A DNA stretch of 12,646 nucleotides from Clostridiales bacterium. Its GTDB lineage: Bacteria > Bacillota_A > Clostridia > Saccharofermentanales > Saccharofermentanaceae. Shown here one piece after another: positions 7,668 to 12,646 of the stretch. The stretch's first letter is position 1, and every line of letters starts with the position of its first letter. The notes under the pieces are model-generated. The model saw only the letters and a list, made by a program, of their open reading frames with translations. It had not been told where the DNA came from and made no database searches. The translations under genes were made by a program, and so were the position numbers. The stretch covers positions 1 through 12,646 of the forward strand of contig JAGCGE010000383.1 in assembly GCA_017649745.1 (NCBI GenBank). Direction: 5' to 3'.

Positions 7668-8363
7668 ATGGCAGACGTTAATTTTCAGTTAGCATGGGAC
7701 CAGATCGGAGAGAGACTCTTCGAGACTGGTGTTGATCACGGTGTTCTTTATGTCGCAGACGGCGCCTCCTATCCCAAGGGAGTAGCATGGAATGGACTTA
7801 CCGACGTTACTGAGACTCCTGAGGGAGCTGAGGCTAACGACAAGTACGCAGATAACATCAAATACATTTCAATCTATTCTGCAGAGACCTTCAAGGCTAC
7901 GATCAAGGCGTTCATGTTCCCCGATGAGTTCGCAGAGTGCGACGGATCTTACATCTCTAACGGTGTAACTGTAGGACAGCAGGCTCGTAAGAGTTTCGGA
8001 CTTTGCTACAGAACCCTGATCGGTAACGACGTTGACGGCGATGCTCACGGCTACAAGCTTCACCTTGTATATGGCTGCAGAGCCGGTGTTTCCGAGAGAG
8101 ATTATCAGACCAAGAATGACTCTCCCGATGCTATCGAGTTCAGCTGGGAAGTTACTACCACTCCTGTGGTTCTTACCACCAAGGATGCGAACGACAACGT
8201 TCTTAAGCCCACCTCGATTCTTACTATCGACAGCACCAAGGTCGATCCTACTGCTCTTGCTACCCTTGAGCAGGCTCTTTACGGAACCGCAGCTTCAGGA
8301 CAGGACCCTGCAGTTGATGCATACCTTCCTCTTCCGGACGCAGTTCTTGCAATGTTTGCTTGA
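7668..8363 (+). CDS. Major tail protein (tail tube)
   Basis: This 231-residue protein should polymerise as rings around the tape measure to form the tail tube. Diagnostic stretches are the N-terminal VLYVADGASYPKGVAWNGLT (about 26-45), YISIYSAETFKATIKAFMFPDEFAECDG (about 65-92), the central QQARKSFGLCYRTLIGNDVDG and YKLHLVYGCRAGVSERDY, and the beta-rich IEFSWEVTTTPV. These are typical of major tail proteins of gut Firmicutes siphophages. ATG 7668 has AAGGAG at 7654-7659. Lys codons are 10 AAG to 1 AAA, the same high-expression bias as the capsid domain. A strong terminator-like hairpin follows the stop, which fits a product needed in large amount. Confidence 0.88.
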   Translation: MADVNFQLAWDQIGERLFETGVDHGVLYVADGASYPKGVAWNGLTDVTETPEGAEANDKYADNIKYISIYSAETFKATIKAFMFPDEFAECDGSYISNGVTVGQQARKSFGLCYRTLIGNDVDGDAHGYKLHLVYGCRAGVSERDYQTKNDSPDAIEFSWEVTTTPVVLTTKDANDNVLKPTSILTIDSTKVDPTALATLEQALYGTAASGQDPAVDAYLPLPDAVLAMFA

Positions 8364-8379
8364 CACAATCAGTGATCGC

Positions 8380-8410
8380 GGGGCTAGTCATAATGGCTGG
8401 CCCCTTTTTT
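8380..8410 (+). terminator. Rho-independent terminator after the major tail gene
   Basis: GGGGCTAG (8380-8387) pairs with CTGGCCCC (8397-8404), eight pairs with one G-T, loop of nine bases, followed directly by six T (8405-8410). The ribosome site of the next gene starts only about a dozen bases later, so partial readthrough must feed the downstream genes unless another promoter exists. Confidence 0.8.
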
Positions 8411-8435
8411 ATGCTTTTTAGAAAGGAGCAAAATC

Positions 8436-8879
8436 ATGTACGTAAAAACAATAGAGTATACCGACTATTCAGGTAACAAGAGAAAAGAGGATTTCTACTT
8501 CAATCTTGACAAGAACGAGATTATGGAGCTCGAAGTTTCCATCAACGGCGGATGGGATCAGTGGGTTAAGAGAATTGCCAACGCCCAGGATCACAATCAG
8601 ATTTACCAGCTTTTCAAAGGACTTGTTCTCAAGTCTTATGGTGAAAGATCACTTGATGGAAGATATTTTTATAAGAAAGATCGCAATACAGGAAGACCTC
8701 TCAGCGAAGATTTCGAGCAGATGGCGGCATTTGATGCTCTCATGAACGAGCTCACCACCAATGACGAAGCTGCTTCAGAGTTCTTTAATCATGTAATTCC
8801 TGCCAATGTTTCTGATGCGATCGAAGAAGCCAAGGAAGGAAAGACTACCGAGGAACTTACTGGTATATATAAAGTATAA
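8436..8879 (+). CDS. Tail assembly chaperone-like protein (gpG-like)
   Basis: This encodes a 147-residue acidic protein directly after the major tail gene, the usual slot of the chaperone that coats the tape measure before tube assembly. Visible segments are VKTIEYTDYSGNKRKEDFYFNL at the N terminus, IMELEVSINGGWDQWVKRI (about 30-48), and a C-terminal helical part with FEQMAAFDALMNELTTNDEAASEFFNHVIP (about 89-118). No signal peptide or membrane segment is seen. Many such genes carry a programmed frameshift giving a longer gpGT form. Here the -1 frame closes within 10 codons of the stop and no convincing slippery heptamer with a protein-like extension is found. ATG 8436 has AAAGGAG at 8422-8428. 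Assignment rests on position, size and family resemblance. Confidence 0.72.
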   Translation: MYVKTIEYTDYSGNKRKEDFYFNLDKNEIMELEVSINGGWDQWVKRIANAQDHNQIYQLFKGLVLKSYGERSLDGRYFYKKDRNTGRPLSEDFEQMAAFDALMNELTTNDEAASEFFNHVIPANVSDAIEEAKEGKTTEELTGIYKV

Positions 8880-9002
8880 TTCGGATATTTTTAGGGACAG
8901 CTTAAATGTTGTCCCTAATTTTAACGAGTGTAGGAGTTTGGAGAAGCCGTCCTTTTGGCTCTTTTTTGAGCTGCTTGTCTCCTTTCTACGACTATCCGAA
9001 TT
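8878..9002 (+). other. Candidate structured RNA element (three-way junction)
   Basis: Most of the 156-bp gap between the chaperone gene and the third tagged gene can be folded. AATTCGGATA (8878-8887) and TATCCGAATT (8993-9002) are a perfect 10-bp inverted repeat that closes the element; its first bases are the last two of the chaperone stop codon. Inside lie hairpin 2 (8891-8901 with 8908-8918, 11 pairs, one G-T) and hairpin 3 (GTAG 8930-8933 with CTAC 8986-8989, GGAGA 8940-8944 with TCTCC 8978-8982, AGC 8945-8947 with GCT 8973-8975, with an internal loop and a bulge). Unpaired linkers are short. Function is unknown: it could be a stable RNA, an mRNA-processing or stability element, or a translation control element for the next gene. 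Confidence 0.5.
8891..8922 (+). terminator. Hairpin with short T-tract after the chaperone gene
   Basis: TTAGGGACAGC (8891-8901) pairs with GTTGTCCCTAA (8908-8918), loop TTAAAT, then TTTT at 8919-8922. It looks like an intrinsic terminator, and it is also one arm of the larger folded element at 8878-9002, with which it is compatible. Confidence 0.6.
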
Positions 9003-9035
9003 CCTGCATTCATTAAAATTAAGGAGGAGTATCCT

Positions 9036-9593
9036 ATGAACAACTTATATTTGGCCCATCATGGTATTCTCGGTCAAAAATGGGGTGTACGCCGTTACCA
9101 GAATGAAGACGGTAGTCTCACACCTGCTGGAGAGAAGAGGTATTATAACGAATCTACAGGAAATACCATCGTGGTTTCTAAACCTAAAAAACCGACCTCC
9201 GCAGAAATTAAAGAAGCTCGTAAGAATTTGAAGGCGTCGGAGGAACAGTATAAAAAAGACCAAGAAAATTTTCAGAAAGAACTTACTAAGCATTTGGAGT
9301 TGTCAAAAGAAAAGTTTGAAGAATATTATAAAAAAACTCGTCATAAGAAGAACGAGGAAGATTGGGAAACCGTACAAAGAGTATTTGATAAAATAAACAG
9401 TGATCCCACTTTTAAGAAAAACGCCCGTAAATATGCCGCTGCGAACGAAGCTTATGAAAAGTCAAGAGAATTATATTTTCATAATGCTCAGACTGCAAAA
9501 TTGGCTACGACTGGCGAAAAAGCTATAACTCTTATGACAGCTTTAACAGCGTCAATAATAGTTGGCGCTATCATGAATCGATTAGAAGATTAA
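9036..9593 (+). CDS. KWGVRR-tagged phage protein 3, function unknown
   Basis: This encodes a 185-residue protein. The tag begins at residue 8 (HHGILGQKWGVRR, 8-20), followed by YQNEDGSLTPAG to residue 32, nearly identical to tagged protein 1. The middle (about 54-145) is highly charged and probably coiled coil, Lys/Glu-rich (KKDQENFQKELTKHLELSKEKFEEYY). A single hydrophobic segment lies at about 163-178 (AITLMTALTASIIVGA), ending with a short charged tail NRLED. The build is therefore tag, soluble helical stalk, C-terminal membrane-type anchor. ATG 9036 follows AAGGAGG at 9021-9027. It sits between the tail chaperone and the gp10-like gene, inside the tail module, far from the other two tagged genes. 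No enzyme motif is seen. Confidence 0.75.
   Translation: MNNLYLAHHGILGQKWGVRRYQNEDGSLTPAGEKRYYNESTGNTIVVSKPKKPTSAEIKEARKNLKASEEQYKKDQENFQKELTKHLELSKEKFEEYYKKTRHKKNEEDWETVQRVFDKINSDPTFKKNARKYAAANEAYEKSRELYFHNAQTAKLATTGEKAITLMTALTASIIVGAIMNRLED
9057..9131 (+). repeat. Dispersed tag-coding repeat, copy 2
   Basis: This is the second copy of the 75-bp tag-coding block, with ten base differences from 2653-2727. Only one, GCT to CCT at 9123 (Ala to Pro), alters the protein. Confidence 0.85.
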
Positions 9594-9608
9594 AATAAGA
9601 GGTAAGCC

Positions 9609-9998
9609 ATGATCTCTATGAAAATGAGTGACCCTAATTTTAGGAAGACTAATGCTTTTTTGGAAAGGATGCTTAACCTGATAAAGATGGGTCGTCTCGA
9701 TTACTATGGAAGAAAAGGGGTAGAAGCCTTAAAAGAAGCTACTCCGACCGGCGAAACCGGTGTAACAAAAGATTCATGGTATTATAAAATAGAGAGAGAT
9801 CCCGGAGTTACAAGATTAGTGTTTTGCAACTCCAATGTACCAGAAGGCGGCTCTGTCAGCGTCGCAATACTTTTGCAATATGGACACGCCATGCGTAACG
9901 GTGTGTTTATGCAGGGTATAGATTACGTTAATCCGGCTATGAAGCCGATATTTGAAAACGTCTCTAGCTGGATAGTAGAGGAGGTGAAAGGGACTTGA
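9609..9998 (+). CDS. HK97 gp10-like tail completion protein
   Basis: This 129-residue protein resembles the HK97 gp10-like family of tail-terminator or head-tail joining proteins. Residues 33-50 (YGRKGVEALKEATPTGET) with GVTKDSWYYKIE (51-62) match the family pattern in which Thr-Pro-x-(D/E)-T-G precedes a strand ending in a W-Y segment. ILLQYGHA (87-94) and IDYVNPAMKPIFE (104-116) are the usual C-terminal signature. ATG 9609 follows GAGGT at 9599-9603; ATGs at 9618 and 9624 are less well placed. The stop overlaps the TTG start of the tape measure. Location is unusual: this family is generally encoded before the major tail gene, whereas here it follows the chaperone and a tagged gene. Confidence 0.82.
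   Translation: MISMKMSDPNFRKTNAFLERMLNLIKMGRLDYYGRKGVEALKEATPTGETGVTKDSWYYKIERDPGVTRLVFCNSNVPEGGSVSVAILLQYGHAMRNGVFMQGIDYVNPAMKPIFENVSSWIVEEVKGT
9979..9997 (+). promoter_or_regulatory. Ribosome binding site and TTG start of the tape measure gene
   Basis: AGGAGGT (9979-9985), inside the gp10-like gene, is nine bases upstream of TTG 9995, which overlaps the upstream TGA (9996-9998). This site decides the start: the frame reads SDVVENKVVQLEFDNSRFEKNV, a typical tape measure N terminus, and no ATG with a comparable site exists nearby. Confidence 0.8.
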
Positions 9999-10168
9999 GT
10001 GACGTTGTTGAAAACAAAGTTGTGCAACTCGAATTCGATAATTCCCGCTTCGAAAAAAACGTTGAGCAGAGCATAAAATCTATCAATGAACTAAAAGAGT
10101 CTCTGGTGTTAGGACCTAAAACTCAGACTGCTATCACTGATTCGGTTAACAAAATAGATCTTTCGTGA
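9995..10168 (+). CDS. Tape measure N-terminal fragment (57 residues to TGA)
   Basis: If the TGA is obeyed this is a 57-residue peptide. It has the strand-helix start typical of tape measures (VVQLEFDNSRFEKNVEQSIKSINELKESL), in which conserved F-x-x-N-V residues precede a long helix. The homologous sequence continues unbroken beyond the stop with LANQVDNIAYRFSTFGIAGM, so the stop lies inside the conserved N-terminal region. A single change in TGA (for example from TCA, CGA or TGG) would restore the frame. Confidence 0.6.
   Translation: MSDVVENKVVQLEFDNSRFEKNVEQSIKSINELKESLVLGPKTQTAITDSVNKIDLS
10166..10168 (+). other. In-frame TGA in the tape measure gene
   Basis: Codon 58, context TCG TGA TTA. 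Tape measure coding continues in the same frame on both sides. Confidence 0.85.
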
Positions 10169-10225
10169 TTAGCTAATCAGGTAGATAACATAGCATATAG
10201 GTTCTCTACTTTCGGAATTGCCGGA

Positions 10226-11752
10226 ATGACAGCCATTCAGAGGATTACTAATGCTGCGATCGATTTAGGTTTGACACTTGAAAGAAAAGTTGTTGGGGTA
10301 TTTGGAGCAGCGTGGAATCAGATCATTACAGGAGGTACGTCGAGAGCTGCTAACATCGAGCAGGCAACTTTCCAGTTAAAAGGAATATTCGGCGAGCAGG
10401 CAGAAGGTCAAGTTAAGCTCCAAATGGCCATGACTGGAACTTCCGAGCAGATTAAAGAGCTTACAGGCTTAACCGAAGATTTAATTGTAGCTGAGAACGC
10501 AGCAAACTATGCGGTTGCTGACACCGCTTATGGGCTTGATTCAGCAGCTAAAGCAGCATCAGTTCTTGCAACTTCGGGCGTTGATGTGCTAAATTTCTCC
10601 GATAAATTAGCAGACTCATCAGGTCGTGCTAGAACCGAAATGCAAGTGGCGTTAAGAGCTATTTCCGGTACAGCGGCGATGGCCAATTCATCTTATGATG
10701 AGATCGCACATATTTTTGAGAGAATTTCAGGTCAGAACAGAGTAATGGGTCAGGACCTTACAAGTTTGTCTTCGAGAGGTCTTAATGCAGCAGCAGTATT
10801 GGCCAATTACCTCAACGAAATAGGCGAAACCACCAACGCCACACAGGCTGATATTCAGGACATGGTTAGCAAGGGTAAGATTGATTTTATGACCTTTGCT
10901 AAAGCTATGGATGAGGCTTATGGTGAACATGCAAAAGACGCAAACAGCACTTTTCAGGGTGCATTTGACAATATGCGTTTTGCCCTCTCTAAAATAGGTG
11001 CAGACTTTATAGCTCCTATGAGAGAAGATTTGATTCCTGTTCTCAATAATGTGAGAATGACTATTAACGCAGTTAGATCATCTCTCGGTCCTTTTGTAGA
11101 TGCATGGAAGAAAGCTTCAGCATATGTTACAGATGGTATCGTGGCTAGATTTGGAAAACTTATAGGTTATGGGCAGACAGATGCTGAATGGAAAGGTTCC
11201 GATCAATGGGTTACTGCCATAAAGAACATAACTAATGTTGTGCAGATAGCCACTGACACGCTCTTTTCGTTTTTAAATTTCGTAGATTCAATAGTTCATC
11301 CTATTACAGAAGCTTGGAAGGAGATATTCCCTTCAAAAGGTTATGACGGATTTGTTAATTTCCTGAATAAGCTTAAAGATTTCATAGATCGTTTAGTATT
11401 AACAGGCGATGCTATGAATAAGCTTAATAGAATAGCCAAAGGATTCTTTAGTATATTTAAGATCATAGGTCAGATTATAAGTGCTGCAACTACAGCATTT
11501 ATCGGTCTTTTCAGAAGTCTTAGTGGCGTAGGTTCATCGTTTTCGGATATTTTAGCGAAGTTCGGAGATTTTTTAACCGAAATTGCTAAGTCTAATAAGG
11601 TTTTTAACACGGCTACTACAATATTTCAGTTCCTAGCCGAAGTGATTACAAACTTTTCCGGAGTCGTTGCAAAGGCTTTTGACAGTATTAGTAAATCTAT
11701 TTCCGGTATAAGCGATAAATTTAAAGATTTAAAAATCGGTATGGGAAAATAA
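10226..11752 (+). CDS. Tape measure central segment (between the two stops)
   Basis: The frame is open from 10169; the first ATG is 10226, with no good ribosome site, so independent initiation is doubtful. The 508 residues from that ATG include the conserved tape measure domain: VVGVFGAAWNQIITGGTSRAANIEQATFQLKGIFG, then LIVAENAANYAVADTAYGLDSAAKAASVLATSG, FERISGQNRVMGQDLTSLSSRGLNAAAVLANYL and FAKAMDEAYGEHAKDANSTFQGAFDNMRFALSKIG. These are typical of siphophage tape measures. The remainder is helical, with hydrophobic stretches such as FFSIFKIIGQIISAATTAFIGLF. It ends at TAA 11750-11752 with no structural reason to stop there. Confidence 0.6.
   Translation: MTAIQRITNAAIDLGLTLERKVVGVFGAAWNQIITGGTSRAANIEQATFQLKGIFGEQAEGQVKLQMAMTGTSEQIKELTGLTEDLIVAENAANYAVADTAYGLDSAAKAASVLATSGVDVLNFSDKLADSSGRARTEMQVALRAISGTAAMANSSYDEIAHIFERISGQNRVMGQDLTSLSSRGLNAAAVLANYLNEIGETTNATQADIQDMVSKGKIDFMTFAKAMDEAYGEHAKDANSTFQGAFDNMRFALSKIGADFIAPMREDLIPVLNNVRMTINAVRSSLGPFVDAWKKASAYVTDGIVARFGKLIGYGQTDAEWKGSDQWVTAIKNITNVVQIATDTLFSFLNFVDSIVHPITEAWKEIFPSKGYDGFVNFLNKLKDFIDRLVLTGDAMNKLNRIAKGFFSIFKIIGQIISAATTAFIGLFRSLSGVGSSFSDILAKFGDFLTEIAKSNKVFNTATTIFQFLAEVITNFSGVVAKAFDSISKSISGISDKFKDLKIGMGK
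11750..11752 (+). other. In-frame TAA in the tape measure gene
   Basis: Codon 586, context GGA AAA TAA AAA TCT. The frame is open for 298 further codons to the window end. A change to AAA, GAA or CAA would restore it. Confidence 0.85.
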
Positions 11753-12646
11753 AAATCTTTTGAAATACCGGCTTTAAAAGGAATTAATGATAGTTTTAAT
11801 GGATTGGGTGAGCGTTTTCAGAAGTTTAAAGACATGTTGTCTGGAAAATTTAAAACCCCCGGATTAGTCGATACAAGTAAGAGTTTAGGCGATATTCGAG
11901 GGCAATTAGAACCTGTGATGAATTATTTGAATTCATTCATGGATACAATGAAGTCAATAGTTGACAAGTTAAAATCCATGGTTAAGTTCATTTCGTCTAA
12001 GGTCGGCGAAGCCATAAAAGCCATGTTTGATTCTATAGGCGAAATAGCTTCTCCAAATGTTCCAGCATATAAGAAATGGGAAGGAGCTTTTAACTTTAAC
12101 ATATTTACGCTTATATTTGGTGCTATAGGAACAGCCATCGGCAAAATTATAGTATTTATTGTCAAGTTAAAAACTTTCAAGAAGAATTGGAAATTACTGT
12201 TCGATTCCATGAGCAGTATTTTAAAGAACTTCGTTTCGGCTTCACAAGGCGTCGCCAAGACTCTTACAGCGATACCTCAGATATTTACGAATCTCAGCAC
12301 ATCAATAAAAGAGGCGACCAAAGCTTTAAAAGTTCAGGCAACTACTCAGATGCTTAAAACTATAACTATAGCTCTTGTCGCGTTTGTTGCTGCAGTATTT
12401 GTGCTCTCTAAGATAGATGCTACAAAAGCAATCTCAGGTATGATAGCAGTAATAATTATATTTGAGTATTTGAAGAGAGCGATGACTTCTTTAAATACAA
12501 TCGATTGGAATCTTAATAATCTTAACGGGTCAACTAAAGCAATTAAATCTCTGATAACCATGTCGCTCAGTGTTATATTAATAGCCATGGCACTGTCAAA
12601 GATTACCAAAGCTTTTGGCAAAAATCCTGCCGGAGCCGTATTTGCA
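11753..12646 (+). CDS. Tape measure continuation after the TAA, 3' partial
   Basis: This stretch is 298 codons open in the same frame as the central segment, running off the right edge. The first part is amphipathic and helical (LVDTSKSLGDIRGQLEPVM). Hydrophobic helices follow: FNIFTLIFGAIGTAIGKIIVFIV, TITIALVAFVAAVFVLSKID, and LITMSLSVILIAMALSKI. The last two share an ALxx(V/M)xxLSKI pattern and look like the repeated membrane-type units of siphophage tape measures. No start codon with a proper ribosome site lies near its beginning (TTG at 11804 is the nearest candidate and has none), so it is a separated part of the tape measure, not a new gene. Confidence 0.6.

Larger units (their letters stand above)
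9995..12646 (+). pseudogene. Tape measure protein gene, interrupted by two in-frame stops, 3' partial
   Basis: From TTG 9995 one reading frame runs to the right edge (884 codons) and encodes tape measure sequence throughout, broken only by TGA at 10166-10168 (codon 58) and TAA at 11750-11752 (codon 586). The frame is the same before and after both stops, so these are substitutions or recoded stops, not indels. The tape measure normally spans the tail lumen, sets tail length and is ejected with DNA. TGA ends at least four intact genes here (6913, 7553, 8363, 9998) and TAA the others, so a different genetic code is unlikely. If the stops are real and not read through, no functional tape measure is made and the phage is defective. 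Base-calling error or a recent prophage mutation remains possible. Confidence 0.75.

Noticed and set aside
8878..9002. Small transposable element (MITE) with 10-bp terminal inverted repeats
   Set aside because: No target-site duplication flanks it, the repeat begins within the stop codon of an intact gene, and the interior is made of neat nested hairpins. An RNA structure fits better.
8806..9039. +1 frame ORF overlapping the chaperone end, as a gpGT-type frameshift extension
   Set aside because: Its sequence runs through the inverted repeats and hairpins, is not protein-like, lacks a convincing slip site and overlaps the next start.
10226..10228. ATG 10226 as an independent start of the tape measure
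   Set aside because: No Shine-Dalgarno precedes it, and conserved tape measure sequence lies upstream in the same frame back to TTG 9995.
11743..11749. Slippery heptamer G GGA AAA immediately before the tape measure TAA, suggesting -1 frameshifting
   Set aside because: After a -1 slip the frame meets TGA four codons later, and the tape measure continues in the original frame, so a frameshift would not bypass the stop.
10166..11752. Alternative genetic code (recoded TGA or TAA)
   Set aside because: TGA and TAA both end intact neighbouring genes with normal spacing to the next gene, and two different stops would both have to be recoded.
11923..12621. Antisense ORFs opposite the tape measure (11923-12258, 12346-12621) and others such as 2413-2760
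   Set aside because: They have no ribosome sites, no recognisable motifs, and lie opposite clear coding sequence. They mirror its composition.

Overview
The window is part of the structural operon of a tailed, siphovirus-type (HK97-fold) bacteriophage or prophage. The likely host is a Gram-positive Firmicute, probably a gut Clostridium/Lachnospiraceae-type bacterium. The reasons are that every confident gene lies on the + strand, intergenic gaps are short, Shine-Dalgarno sites are strong (AAGGAG/AGGAGG), base composition is moderate to AT-rich, and the proteins resemble those of gut Firmicutes phages. The host assignment is inference. No integrase, repressor, lysis gene, tRNA, CRISPR array or insertion sequence is visible.

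Layout. Positions 1-488 hold the C-terminal part of a SLOG-type (GDAPGAD motif) Rossmann-like protein that enters from the left edge. Next come a probable small terminase subunit (517-852) and the large terminase (862-2604). Two small proteins carrying an N-terminal HHGILG(Q/M)KWGV motif follow (2617-3297, 3310-3783), then the portal (3802-5070). A single ORF (5063-6913) fuses the prohead protease, an acidic scaffold-like linker and the major capsid protein, with two in-frame internal start sites. After a hairpin come a conserved protein of unknown function (6990-7553), the major tail protein (7668-8363), another hairpin terminator and a tail-assembly-chaperone-like protein (8436-8879). A 156-bp gap then holds a compact inverted-repeat structure that can fold as a three-way junction. 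It is followed by a third KWGVRR-tagged protein (9036-9593), an HK97 gp10-like tail completion protein (9609-9998) and the start of the tape measure gene (TTG at 9995). The tape measure frame runs off the right edge and is interrupted in-frame by TGA at 10166-10168 and TAA at 11750-11752.

How it works together. The terminase pair cuts DNA and drives it through the portal into a prohead built from the capsid and scaffold region and matured by the S78-like protease. The tail proteins form a non-contractile tail of a length set by the tape measure. The least explained part is the set of tagged proteins. They share the N-terminal motif, have unrelated charged middles, and each has one or two hydrophobic segments near the C terminus. 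They sit within head and tail genes, and could be virion cargo or ejection proteins sorted by a common tag.

The capsid and tail-tube genes use codons very differently from their neighbours (Lys AAG:AAA 23:1 and 10:1), as expected for the most highly expressed products. Hairpins follow the capsid, tail-tube and chaperone genes and probably help grade expression. The double interruption of the tape measure suggests a decaying prophage, sequence error, or, less likely, recoding.
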